NCBI RefSeq assembly: GCF_013371215.1
Contig: NZ_JABWMH010000002.1
Coordinates: 744,001 to 808,000, forward strand
Source: Parasphingorhabdus flavimaris
Lineage (GTDB): Bacteria; Pseudomonadota; Alphaproteobacteria; Sphingomonadales; Sphingomonadaceae
Direction: 5' to 3'
DNA: 64,000 bases
A program made the position numbers and the translations under genes. The notes below the pieces were generated by a model. The model was not told the DNA's origin. It made no database searches and worked only from the letters and a program-made list of their open reading frames with translations. Positions within the stretch are counted from its first letter, which is position 1, and the number at the start of each line of letters is the position of its first letter. Positions 1-8,058 of the stretch are shown here, piece after piece.

Positions 1-1
1 A

Positions 2-538
2 GGTTACAAAGTCAATGTGACGCGCGAGCCGGGCGGAACTCCCGGCGCGGAAGTCATCCGCGATCTGCTGCTGAGCGGGGCAGATGAGAAATGGCATATG
101 CGCACGGAAGCATTGCTATTTGCCGCGGCAAGGGCTGAGCATTGCGCTAAATTGATCCGCCCGGCCCTTGACCGAGGTGAGTGGGTGATCAGCGACCGTT
201 TCATCGACAGCAGCCGCGCCTATCAAACCGGAGGTGACCAGCTCACCGACCGGGAAATCATGGCCTTGCATGAGGTGGGCAGCGGCGCTTTAATGCCGGA
301 CCGGACATTTGTACTGGATCTGCCCGAAGCAGTGGCCGCGAAACGAGCCGAAGCAAGAGATCGTGGCGATAGCGACCGGATCGGCGGTAGAGATAGCGCC
401 TATCATCGGTCTGTCATGCAGCGTTTTCGCCAGTTTGCTGCGGACGAGCCCGATCGCATCCGGCTGATTGATGCCTCGCAGGCGGTAGAGCCCATAACCG
501 AGCTGTTGTTGCAGAATCTCGGAGATATGATGGCATGA
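2..538 (+). CDS. tmk: Thymidylate kinase, 5' truncated by the window edge
   Basis: Phosphorylates dTMP to dTDP with ATP in the cytoplasm, the last specific step of dTTP synthesis. The frame is open from base 2, so the true start lies before the window. The 178 visible residues lack roughly the first 25-30 residues, including the P-loop. Family marks that remain are TREPGGTPGA near the visible start (thymidylate-binding region) and the DRFIDSSRAYQ segment (DR motif plus the substrate-binding SxAYQ). A basic lid-like stretch (AEARDRGDSDR) follows. The stop codon overlaps the ATG of the next gene, holB (ATGA), so the two are probably translationally coupled, a common pairing in proteobacteria. 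Confidence 0.95.
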   Translation, partial: GYKVNVTREPGGTPGAEVIRDLLLSGADEKWHMRTEALLFAAARAEHCAKLIRPALDRGEWVISDRFIDSSRAYQTGGDQLTDREIMALHEVGSGALMPDRTFVLDLPEAVAAKRAEARDRGDSDRIGGRDSAYHRSVMQRFRQFAADEPDRIRLIDASQAVEPITELLLQNLGDMMA

Positions 539-1551
539 CGTCATTTTATGGCCACGACAAACCCAGGGAGGTTTTCTGCCAGTCTTTTGCCAAGGACAAG
601 CTCCATCACGCATGGATTCTCGCCGGCGACAAGGGATTGGGCAAAGCGGCTTTTGCCCAGCAGGCCGCGCATTTCTTGCTCAATTCCCACAATCGGCCGA
701 CGGTATTTTGTGACGTGCAGGACGACGAGACCGGCCATCTTCTTGCAGCTGGTTCACATCCCGACTTCCGACTACTGCGTCGCGGACCCAAGTCGGACAA
801 GGAAGAAAAAAGGGCGCGGGACAATGGCCTTGATTCGCTGGAAGAGCACGATCTGGCCCGCAATATAAAAGTCGATCAGATACGTGCCTTACAGCCTCTC
901 TTCCAAAATCAGGCCTCCATTTCCGAATATCGGGTCGTCGTCATAGACGCCGCCGATGATCTGGAACGAGGCGGTGCCAATGCCATATTGAAGAATCTTG
1001 AAGAACCACCGAAAAAAACGATCTTCTTTCTGATCAGTCATATGCCGGACCGGCTATTGCCCACGATCCGTTCGCGGTGCCAAATGCTCCGCTTCGACCC
1101 GCTCGCCGATGATGAAATGCGAATCCTGCTGAAGAAAGCATCGCCAAACTTGAACGACGCGGAGATTGAAACGCTTGTCGTGGCTGGTGAAGGGTCACCG
1201 GGCCGCGCGCTTCAATATAGCGAGGTTGGTCTCGCCGAACTGGAAAGCATGGCGCGCGAGATCATCAAGACAGGGGACAGGGATAACCGACTGAAAAGCG
1301 AATTGGCGCGCAAACTGTCGTTAAAGGCAGCAACGCCGCGATATCGTGCATTTCTCGAACGCACGCCCAGCCTCATCGCGGAGCACATCAAATCGGCCGG
1401 GCTGCCCCGTTCGCTGGAAACGATCGATAAATGGCGGGAAGCCAACGACTTGGCCACAGCAGCAATTCCCAAAGCACTCGATAATCAGGCGGTGGTTTTC
1501 CGGTTGGGCGGCCTGATGGGGGACCTGGCGTCCACTGGCCAAGTAAAATAG
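535..1551 (+). CDS. holB: DNA polymerase III subunit delta prime
   Basis: Clamp-loader subunit that helps open the beta sliding clamp. The 338-residue protein has an AAA+ fold with a degenerate P-loop (GDKGLGKA, residues 31-38), as expected for delta prime, and the clamp-loader SRC motif at residues 180-182 (PTIRSRCQM). A charged insertion at about 85-107 (GPKSDKEEKRARDNG) lies where the zinc module sits in gamma/tau-type proteins, and no four-cysteine cluster is visible. The start codon overlaps the tmk stop. metG follows after 48 bp. The assignment rests on the SRC motif, the tmk-holB-metG-tatD gene order and length. Confidence 0.93.
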   Translation: MTSFYGHDKPREVFCQSFAKDKLHHAWILAGDKGLGKAAFAQQAAHFLLNSHNRPTVFCDVQDDETGHLLAAGSHPDFRLLRRGPKSDKEEKRARDNGLDSLEEHDLARNIKVDQIRALQPLFQNQASISEYRVVVIDAADDLERGGANAILKNLEEPPKKTIFFLISHMPDRLLPTIRSRCQMLRFDPLADDEMRILLKKASPNLNDAEIETLVVAGEGSPGRALQYSEVGLAELESMAREIIKTGDRDNRLKSELARKLSLKAATPRYRAFLERTPSLIAEHIKSAGLPRSLETIDKWREANDLATAAIPKALDNQAVVFRLGGLMGDLASTGQVK

Positions 1552-1599
1552 AGATTTTGGCTGTTTACAAGCGCAGCCAATCCATCAAGAGAGGTCGCC

Positions 1600-3153
1600 A
1601 TGTCAGAACCTTTTTATATCACCACCGCGATCAGCTATCCCAACGGTCGCCCCCACATTGGTCATGCCTATGAGGCGATCTGCGCGGATGCCATTGCCCG
1701 CTATTACCGGTTGAGTGGCCGCGATGTCCGTTTGATCACCGGAACCGATGAGCATGGGCTGAAGATGGTTCAGACAGCCCGCGATGCGGGTCGGGAAACC
1801 ATCAGTCTCGCGGACGAAATGTCTTCTTATTTCATTGAGATGTGCGATATTCTTAATATCCAGCATGATGGATTTCGGAGAACGAGCGAAGCGGCCCATC
1901 ACGAAGCCAGCAAGGCTTTGTGGAAAGCGATGGAGGCCAATGGAGACCTTTATCTCGACCGTTACGAGGGCTGGTATTCGGTCCGTGATGAAGCCTTTTA
2001 TGCCGAAGACGAGCTTGAAACAGGCGAGGGGGGCGAAAAACTTTCACCCCAGGGTACGCCGGTCGAATGGACCGCAGAAGAAACCTGGTTCTTCAAACTT
2101 TCGAAATATCAGGACAAGTTGCTCAAGCTTTACCAAGAGCATCCCGAATTCATCCAGCCCGAAAGCCGCCGCAATGAAGTCATGCGCTTCGTCGAAGGCG
2201 GTCTGAGAGATCTCAGCGTGTCACGGACCAGTTTCGACTGGGGTGTCCCGGTGCCAGGATCGCCCGGCCATGTGATGTATGTCTGGGTTGATGCCCTCAC
2301 AACCTATATGACCGGCGTCGGCTATCCGGACACAGAAGGTTTGTTCGCCAAATATTGGCCGGCAGATTTGCATCTTATCGGCAAGGATATAGTCCGGTTT
2401 CACGCCGTTTACTGGCCCGCCTTTCTGATGAGCGCCGATCTGCCGTTACCAAAACAGGTTTTCGGCCACGGATTCCTCCTCAACCGCGGCGAGAAAATGT
2501 CAAAATCGGTCGGCAATGTTGTCGATCCGATGGAATTGGCACAGCGGTTCGGCGTTGACCAGTTGCGCTATTTCCTGCTTGCGGATGTCGTGTTCGGAAA
2601 AGACGGGACCTATTCTGCAGACGCGATCGTGACCAAGACAAACGCCGATCTTGCCAATAATTTTGGCAATCTGGCGCAACGCAGCCTGTCGATGATTGCG
2701 AAAAATTGCGAAGGCAAGGTTCCTGCCGCAGGTGAGCCGACAGAGAGCGAAAAGCAATTGTTGCTGGATCTGGATCAGTGTCATGATGATGTAAAAGCGG
2801 CAATGACTGGCGGCCTGTTCAAGATTGACCAGGCGATTGATATTATTCGCGAGCGGCTCAGCGCAACCAACACATATTTTGCCGATCAGGCACCTTGGGC
2901 GCTGCGCAAGACCGATCCCGCGAGAGCCGACACCGTCTTATATTATACGGCAGAGGCTATCCGGCGGTTGGCCATCATGCTCCGCTGGGCCATGCCGGAC
3001 AGCTGCGACAAGATGCTCGACCTGCTTGGCCAATCGCCGCACGCCCGAGATTTCGAGCATCTGGGTGAGACGATCGAAGCCGGCTTGGCGTTACCGGCGC
3101 CCGAGGGGGTCTTCCCGCGGCTCGAGCTATTAAAAGACGAAGCAGGGTCCTGA
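1600..3153 (+). CDS. metG: Methionyl-tRNA synthetase
   Basis: Charges tRNA-Met with methionine. This 517-residue class I synthetase shows the HIGH signature (PHIGHAYEA, residues 18-26), the GTDEHG motif and KMSKS at about residues 299-303. The connective peptide (about 125-155) has no zinc-knuckle cysteines, so it belongs to the zinc-free MetG form. The protein ends without the C-terminal EMAP-II/Trbp111-like tRNA-binding domain, giving the short form usual in many alphaproteobacteria. The ATG is preceded by GAGAGG at good spacing. The tatD gene starts one base after the stop, so the two are almost certainly cotranscribed. Confidence 0.97.
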   Translation: MSEPFYITTAISYPNGRPHIGHAYEAICADAIARYYRLSGRDVRLITGTDEHGLKMVQTARDAGRETISLADEMSSYFIEMCDILNIQHDGFRRTSEAAHHEASKALWKAMEANGDLYLDRYEGWYSVRDEAFYAEDELETGEGGEKLSPQGTPVEWTAEETWFFKLSKYQDKLLKLYQEHPEFIQPESRRNEVMRFVEGGLRDLSVSRTSFDWGVPVPGSPGHVMYVWVDALTTYMTGVGYPDTEGLFAKYWPADLHLIGKDIVRFHAVYWPAFLMSADLPLPKQVFGHGFLLNRGEKMSKSVGNVVDPMELAQRFGVDQLRYFLLADVVFGKDGTYSADAIVTKTNADLANNFGNLAQRSLSMIAKNCEGKVPAAGEPTESEKQLLLDLDQCHDDVKAAMTGGLFKIDQAIDIIRERLSATNTYFADQAPWALRKTDPARADTVLYYTAEAIRRLAIMLRWAMPDSCDKMLDLLGQSPHARDFEHLGETIEAGLALPAPEGVFPRLELLKDEAGS

Positions 3154-3154
3154 T

Positions 3155-3943
3155 ATGCTGGTCGATAGCCACTGCCACCTGAACTACAAGGGCCTGGTCG
3201 AGGAGCAGCCGGCTGTGCTGGAACGCGCTCGCCAAAGCGGCGTAACCGCCATGCTGAACATATCCACCCGTGAAAGCGAATGGCGGGATATTGTAGCGAC
3301 CGCCGAGCGGGAAAAAGATGTCTGGGCGAGTATCGGAATTCATCCGCACGAGGCCGATTCCCATCCCGATGTCGACCTTGCCAAGCTTGTCGGAGAAGCA
3401 GCTCATCCCCGGGTGATTGCGATCGGCGAGACCGGGCTCGATTATTATTACGATCACAGCGACCGGGAGCGTCAGCGTCAGAGTTTCCGGACCCATATTC
3501 ATGCTGCGCGCGAGACGGGCCTGCCGATCATCGTACACACCCGCGATGCAGAGGCTGATACTGCCGCGATCATGGCTGAAGAAATGGAGCAGGGCGCCTA
3601 TTCCGGTGTCATCCACTGCTTCACGGCGAGTGAGGAATTCGCCCAGAAAGCGCTGGCGCTCGGTTTCTATATTTCGATCTCGGGTATCGTCACTTTCAAA
3701 AATGCCAAGGACCTGAAGGAAACGGCTGCGAAACTGCCGGCAGACCGCTTGTTGGTTGAAACCGACGCGCCGTTCCTTGCTCCGGTGCCGCATCGGGGAA
3801 AGACCGGTGAGCCGGCCTTCGTCGCCGATACAGCTCGCTATCTCGCTGAACTCCGCGGCGAGGATTACACTGATCTTTGTGAAACAACCGGCCGGAATTT
3901 CTACCAGCTATTCACCAAGGCGCGGCCCCGAATGTGGCTTTGA
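3155..3943 (+). CDS. TatD/YcfH-family metal-dependent hydrolase
   Basis: Probable metal-dependent deoxyribonuclease of the TatD amidohydrolase superfamily, 262 residues. It has the N-terminal HxH metal ligands (SHCHL, H6 and H8), the IGETGLDY segment with the bridging glutamate (E92), the later HTRDA and HCFTA histidines, and the closing ETDAPFLAP motif with the catalytic aspartate. It lies one base after metG and overlaps the start of the MBL-fold gene, the standard metG-tatD-MBL order of alphaproteobacteria. The exact substrate of YcfH-type proteins is poorly defined. Confidence 0.92.
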   Translation: MLVDSHCHLNYKGLVEEQPAVLERARQSGVTAMLNISTRESEWRDIVATAEREKDVWASIGIHPHEADSHPDVDLAKLVGEAAHPRVIAIGETGLDYYYDHSDRERQRQSFRTHIHAARETGLPIIVHTRDAEADTAAIMAEEMEQGAYSGVIHCFTASEEFAQKALALGFYISISGIVTFKNAKDLKETAAKLPADRLLVETDAPFLAPVPHRGKTGEPAFVADTARYLAELRGEDYTDLCETTGRNFYQLFTKARPRMWL

Positions 3944-4704
3944 AGCTTACAATATTGGGATCAGGGACGTCGTCGGGCGTCCCCCGTATTGGAAATGACT
4001 GGGGTAGCTGCGACGCCAATGAACCGAAAAACCGCAGAAGCCGGGTTTCAATTTTGGTTGAAAGTCCCACCACCCGGATATTGGTCGATACATCCCCCGA
4101 TTTGCGCAATCAGTTTCTCGACAACGGGATAGACCGGATCGATGCGGTGATCTGGACCCATGATCATGCCGATCATTGTCACGGAATTGATGATTTGCGG
4201 GCGGTTTTTCAGCAAACTCGCAAGCCGATTCCCGGTTACGCCCGTCCATTCGCGCTCGAGAGCCTTAAGCTGCGTTTTGCCTATGCCTTCAAGGGCCATG
4301 ACTATTATCCCTCGATTTGCGAAGGAATTGCGCTCGAGGGCGCAGTGGAAATCGGAGATATTGCCGTGCGCTATGTTGATCAGCCTCATGGTGCCATCAC
4401 TTCGGCGGGCCTGCGGTTCGAGCATCAGGGAAAATCCATCTGTTACGCCACTGATTTTGGTGATGTGACGGCAGAAATGCAGGGTCTCTATCGCAATTGC
4501 GATCTGTTTGTGGTCGACGCCTTGCGGGACAAGCCGCATCCTACACATGCCCATCTGGACATGACCCTTGCTCTCATCGATGAAATGCAACCAGAATTGA
4601 GCTTGCTGACACATATGGACAACTCGATGGACTATAACCATCTTATAGGCATATTGCCCGAACATGTCCGGCCCGCTTATGATGGCTATATGAAAGAAAT
4701 CTGA
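3934..4704 (+). CDS. MBL-fold metallohydrolase, PhnP/lactamase_B_2 type
   Basis: A cytoplasmic metallo-beta-lactamase-fold hydrolase of 256 residues, similar to PhnP-like phosphodiesterases. The metal site THDHADHCHG (H76, H78, D80, H81) is intact, with further histidines in THAHLD and LLTHMDN. The opening LGSGTSSGVPRIG is typical of the family, as is the DxxSPDLR stretch. The GTG start overlaps the end of tatD by 10 bp. A TTG at 3940 would give a start that overlaps the tatD stop even more tightly, so the N-terminus is uncertain by two residues. The physiological substrate cannot be read from the sequence. Confidence 0.88.
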   Translation: MALKLTILGSGTSSGVPRIGNDWGSCDANEPKNRRSRVSILVESPTTRILVDTSPDLRNQFLDNGIDRIDAVIWTHDHADHCHGIDDLRAVFQQTRKPIPGYARPFALESLKLRFAYAFKGHDYYPSICEGIALEGAVEIGDIAVRYVDQPHGAITSAGLRFEHQGKSICYATDFGDVTAEMQGLYRNCDLFVVDALRDKPHPTHAHLDMTLALIDEMQPELSLLTHMDNSMDYNHLIGILPEHVRPAYDGYMKEI

Positions 4705-4707
4705 CCG

Positions 4708-5310
4708 TTGACCGAAGATCAAAATATAAATCTTGTCTTTGCTATTGGCGCGCTGGTGCTGGTGGCCAGCGCCTTGTTTTCGCGGCGGATTGGCTTTGGT
4801 GAGATCGTTCGAACGGCTTTGGCATGGGTAGCCATATTCGCCATTTTCATCGTCGGATTTTCCTACCAGCACGAAATTTTAGCGGTCTGGAACAGGGTTT
4901 CCGGCGAAGTTACCGGCGCAAACGAACAACGCGTGGTTGGCGACACCTTGCGTATCCGCCAGTCGGCTGACGGCCATTTCTGGGTAAATGCCACGGTCAA
5001 CGAGATGCCAGTGAGATTTCTTATTGATAGCGGCGCGACGACCACCGCGATGACATTACGAATAGCGCGTGATGCCGGTATCGAAATCGGTCAAAGCCCG
5101 TTTCCGGTTATTTTGACGACTGCCAACGGATCGGTCGAAGCGCAGAGAGCAACGATCCAAACGTTGAAGGTCGGCACGATGATTGCCGCGGACCTTCCCG
5201 TTGTCGTGGCCGAAGAGTTTGGTGACTCCAATGTAATCGGCATGAACTTTCTGTCCCAGCTCAAAAGCTGGAGGGTAGAAGGCCGGGAAATGATATTGGA
5301 ACCTCAATAG
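4708..5310 (+). CDS. Membrane-anchored retropepsin-like aspartic protease (TIGR02281-type)
   Basis: A 200-residue protein starting at TTG, three bases after the MBL gene. Two hydrophobic segments (about residues 8-24 and 37-54) anchor it. They are followed by a domain with the single-copy aspartic protease motif FLIDSGATTTAMT (DSG at 107-109) and the late hydrophobic-glycine motif VIGMNFLSQL, as in clan AA retropepsin-like proteases. Such half-size proteases work as dimers. Bacterial members of this family are membrane proteins with few known substrates. It sits between the MBL hydrolase and mazG. The upstream start is uncertain because no ATG is available near the boundary. Confidence 0.82.
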   Translation: MTEDQNINLVFAIGALVLVASALFSRRIGFGEIVRTALAWVAIFAIFIVGFSYQHEILAVWNRVSGEVTGANEQRVVGDTLRIRQSADGHFWVNATVNEMPVRFLIDSGATTTAMTLRIARDAGIEIGQSPFPVILTTANGSVEAQRATIQTLKVGTMIAADLPVVVAEEFGDSNVIGMNFLSQLKSWRVEGREMILEPQ

Positions 5311-5323
5311 CGGGGCTTCCCCG
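5311..5323. repeat. Short GC hairpin after the retropepsin gene
   Basis: CGGGG-CTT-CCCCG begins right after the TAG stop of the upstream gene. The following bases are AT-rich but not a clean T run, so it is at best a weak intrinsic terminator or attenuator before mazG. Confidence 0.35.
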
Positions 5324-5341
5324 GATAATCCATAATTTAAC

Positions 5342-5355
5342 ATAATATATATTAT
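5342..5355. promoter_or_regulatory. 14-bp perfect AT palindrome upstream of mazG
   Basis: ATAATATATATTAT reads the same on both strands and lies about 33 bp before the mazG start, in the only AT-rich stretch of this gene block. It could be a promoter -10 region or an operator; no regulator is known from the sequence. Confidence 0.3.
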
Positions 5356-5387
5356 CAACCTTACTTGTCTACAGAACGGAACCAGCT

Positions 5388-6131
5388 TTGATCGACCCCC
5401 TGCTTGAAATCATGCGCCGTTTGCGGGATCCGTCTGACGGTTGTGAATGGGACAAGGTTCAGACCTTCAGCACGATTGCGCCATATACGATCGAGGAAGC
5501 CTATGAAGTGGCGGATGCGATCGAGCGCAACGATATGGAGTCGCTCAAAGACGAACTGGGTGACCTTTTGCTTCAGGTCGTATTCCACAGCCAGATTGCG
5601 GCCGATGACGACAAGTTTGATTTCCAGAATGTTGTCGATACGATCTGCAACAAGATGACCCGGCGCCACCCCCATATATTCGGGGGGGCTGACGAGAGCC
5701 CGGGATGGGAACAGCTCAAGGCTGATGAACGCGATAGATCCGGCCAAAGCAGTGCACTTGACGGCGTCGCACTGGCCCTGCCCGCTTTGCTACGGGCTCA
5801 AAAAATCCAGAAACGTGCGGCGCGGGTCGGTTTTGACTGGCCCGACAAAGCCCCGGTCAGGGAAAAACTCCTCGAAGAACTGGAGGAAGTCGGAGCGGCT
5901 ATCAGCGACCAGGAGGTGCACGAAGAGATCGGCGACCTGCTTTTCTCCGCGGTCAATCTTGCCCGTCATTACAAGGTCGATGCCGAGCGGGCCCTGGCCG
6001 ACGCAACGACCAAGTTTACCAAAAGGTTCAACCAGATAGAATCCAGTCTTACTAAAGACATGCAGGATATGACGCTCGAGGAACTGGAAGCGGAATGGCA
6101 GAAAGCCAAGGCAAGCCAGGCCGCAACCTGA
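5388..6131 (+). CDS. mazG: Nucleoside triphosphate pyrophosphohydrolase MazG
   Basis: Hydrolyses (d)NTPs to the monophosphate and pyrophosphate, removing aberrant nucleotides and affecting ppGpp. The 247-residue protein holds two MazG helical domains. The N-terminal one has the metal-binding EEAYE (36-40) and DELGD (55-59) motifs, with the leading RLRDP and W-D-QTF elements. The C-terminal one repeats the pattern with LEELEE and EEIGDLLF. The start is TTG, chosen because it leaves the conserved LLEIMRRLRDP block whole; a later ATG at 5412 would cut it. It is convergent with hflX, with only 4 bp between the stops. Confidence 0.93.
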   Translation: MIDPLLEIMRRLRDPSDGCEWDKVQTFSTIAPYTIEEAYEVADAIERNDMESLKDELGDLLLQVVFHSQIAADDDKFDFQNVVDTICNKMTRRHPHIFGGADESPGWEQLKADERDRSGQSSALDGVALALPALLRAQKIQKRAARVGFDWPDKAPVREKLLEELEEVGAAISDQEVHEEIGDLLFSAVNLARHYKVDAERALADATTKFTKRFNQIESSLTKDMQDMTLEELEAEWQKAKASQAAT

Positions 6132-6135
6132 CCGA

Positions 6136-7434
6136 TCAATCCAGAGCGGAATAGCGGCCCCAGTTACGCGGCGACATTTCCACCGTCAAAATCAGCCGGT
6201 CGGCATCCTGATCGCTGCTCAGAACCCGGCCATTTTCATGCAACCAGGCCATCCGTTTGCCGTCGGAAGCAGCCACCGTGATCTGCTCGGACTTATAGCC
6301 TTCAGAGAGCGTTTTTGCGATCAGGTTGACCAGAACGTCAATACCGTCTCCGGTTTCCGCCGAGATTGTGCAGACATTTTCCGGCAACGGACCCGAGATT
6401 TTCTCATATTGCGGATGTTCGGAGTCGATCTTGTCGATCTTGTTCCATGCCTCGATGATCGGCGGCCCCTCGCCTGCCTCTTCCGAAACACCAAGATCAG
6501 ACATGATCTGCCTGACATCACGCGCCTGGGCATCGCTGGCTTCATGCGAAATATCACGAACATGAACCACGATATCGGCGGCGCTGACCTCTTCCAGCGT
6601 TGCCCGAAACGCGGCGACCAATTGGGTCGGTAAATCCGAAACAAAGCCGACGGTGTCCGACAATATGGCTTTGTCATAACCGGGTAGCGAAAATTCGCGC
6701 ATCGTCGGATCCAATGTTGCGAATAGCAGGTCTTCTGCAAAAACATCGGCACCGGTCAGTCGGTTGAACAACGTCGATTTTCCGGCATTTGTATAGCCGA
6801 CCAATGCAATCACCGGCCATGGAGCGCGCTGTCGACGGTCTCTGTGCAAGGCACGGGTTTTGCGCAGATGAGCGAGATCCTTGCGCAATTTTGCCATCCG
6901 GTCGCGGATCATCCGCCGGTCAGATTCGATCTGGGTCTCGCCTGGTCCGCCCAAAAAACCGAAACCGCCCCGTTGGCGTTCGAGGTGGGTCCAGCTGCGT
7001 ACCAGACGCCCCGCCTGATAGTCGAGATGCGCGAGTTCGACCTGCAGTCGGCCTTCGGCCGTGGCCGCTCTCGCACCGAAGATTTCCAGGATAAGCCCGG
7101 TCCGGTCGATAACCTTGACGCCGAGCTTCTCTTCCAGGTTGCGCTGCTGGATAGCGCTCAAACTGCCATCCACAATAAGAATGCTGGCGTCCTGCTCGGT
7201 CATCATCTTGCCGATTTGATCGACCTGCCCCGACCCGAACAGCGTTGCCGGCTTGGCCTTGCGCACCGAAAAATAGTGAGACCCCGTTGCAATCAGCCCG
7301 ATCGCAGCGGCCAATCCGACCGCTTCGCTCAACCGGTGTTCCAGCGCCGACTGGCTAAGGGAAACCATATCAGGATGGACTATAAGCGCGCGATCGCTCT
7401 TGCTATCGAGATTGTCCTTCTCAAATGGTATCAA
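6136..7434 (-). CDS. hflX: GTPase HflX
   Basis: Ribosome-associated GTPase that splits stalled or stressed 70S ribosomes. In 432 residues it has the HflX N-terminal domain, the conserved glycine-rich GGPGETQIE (162-170) before a basic coiled-coil helix, then the G domain with P-loop GYTNAGKST (213-221), [10 protein letters not shown] (G3) and NKID (G4). The TTG start overlaps the hfq stop (TTGA), matching the conserved hfq-hflX coupling. It is the last gene of the dusB-ntrBC-ntrYX-hfq-hflX block. Confidence 0.95.
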   Translation of the reverse strand: MIPFEKDNLDSKSDRALIVHPDMVSLSQSALEHRLSEAVGLAAAIGLIATGSHYFSVRKAKPATLFGSGQVDQIGKMMTEQDASILIVDGSLSAIQQRNLEEKLGVKVIDRTGLILEIFGARAATAEGRLQVELAHLDYQAGRLVRSWTHLERQRGGFGFLGGPGETQIESDRRMIRDRMAKLRKDLAHLRKTRALHRDRRQRAPWPVIALVGYTNAGKSTLFNRLTGADVFAEDLLFATLDPTMREFSLPGYDKAILSDTVGFVSDLPTQLVAAFRATLEEVSAADIVVHVRDISHEASDAQARDVRQIMSDLGVSEEAGEGPPIIEAWNKIDKIDSEHPQYEKISGPLPENVCTISAETGDGIDVLVNLIAKTLSEGYKSEQITVAASDGKRMAWLHENGRVLSSDQDADRLILTVEMSPRNWGRYSALD

Positions 7435-7925
7435 TGCGCACCATCGTCAGACTGGTTATAATCGGCAAGATTAAGCGGCCCGCCTGGCTGAACGGTGGAT
7501 ATCGCATGTTTGTAGACCAGTTGCGACAGACCTTCCCGCTCCAGCAGAATACAGAACAGGTCATAGGCCGACACTTCGCCCTGCAACATTACGCCGTTAA
7601 CCAGAAACATCGTTACCGGGTCATTGCTGTCCCGGACCGCCGTGAGGAACACCTCTTGTAGCACCCCTGCCCTGGTTTTGGCATTATCCATAAGATCGGA
7701 AAATGGCTTCGTGTCGAGCGCTTCGGACGGCATGATTGTCGATATCGCGTGCTTATACACCAACTGGGATTGCCCGTCGCGACGGAGCAATACCGAAAAA
7801 TTGTCGAACCAGGTCACGATGCCCTGAAGTTTGACGCCCTTGACCAGGAACATGGTCACCGGAGTTTTTGATTTTCTTAGGGAGTTTAGAAATAAATCTT
7901 GCAAATTATTGGACTTATCGGTCAT
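7431..7925 (-). CDS. hfq: RNA chaperone Hfq with two Sm domains in one chain
   Basis: Sm-like RNA chaperone for sRNA-mRNA pairing. This 164-residue protein is about twice the normal length and carries two complete Sm domains, at about residues 5-66 and 86-147, joined by a linker (about 67-85). Each ends in the Hfq signature YKHAIST. Domain 1 has the LQDLFLN start and [13 protein letters not shown]; domain 2 has LQEVFLTAV and [13 protein letters not shown]. Compared with E. coli, the proximal-face Gln41 is Asn in domain 1 and Leu in domain 2, so the faces are not equivalent. The ATG at 7925 has GGAG six bases upstream and was preferred to a TTG 12 bp earlier. A ring of three chains is expected. 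Two-domain Hfq is known from Zymomonas, also in Sphingomonadales. Confidence 0.95.
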   Translation of the reverse strand: MTDKSNNLQDLFLNSLRKSKTPVTMFLVKGVKLQGIVTWFDNFSVLLRRDGQSQLVYKHAISTIMPSEALDTKPFSDLMDNAKTRAGVLQEVFLTAVRDSNDPVTMFLVNGVMLQGEVSAYDLFCILLEREGLSQLVYKHAISTVQPGGPLNLADYNQSDDGAH

Positions 7926-8012
7926 TTTTGACTCCAATTATTGGCCGACTTTGTGGCGGCATTTTATAATTTCTACAGCAATTGCGGACGTCGTCGGAAG
8001 ATCGTCGCCTTC

Positions 8013-8041
8013 CATATATGGGTTTTGTGGGGCTACGACAA
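8013..8041 (-). promoter_or_regulatory. Candidate sigma-70 promoter for hfq-hflX
   Basis: On the minus strand TTGTCG (8041-8036) and TATATG (8018-8013) are 17 bp apart, in the 133-bp gap between ntrX and hfq. It would give a leader of about 80 nt. The match is imperfect and untested. Confidence 0.4.
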
Positions 8042-8058
8042 CCGCTTAACCGCCCGGG

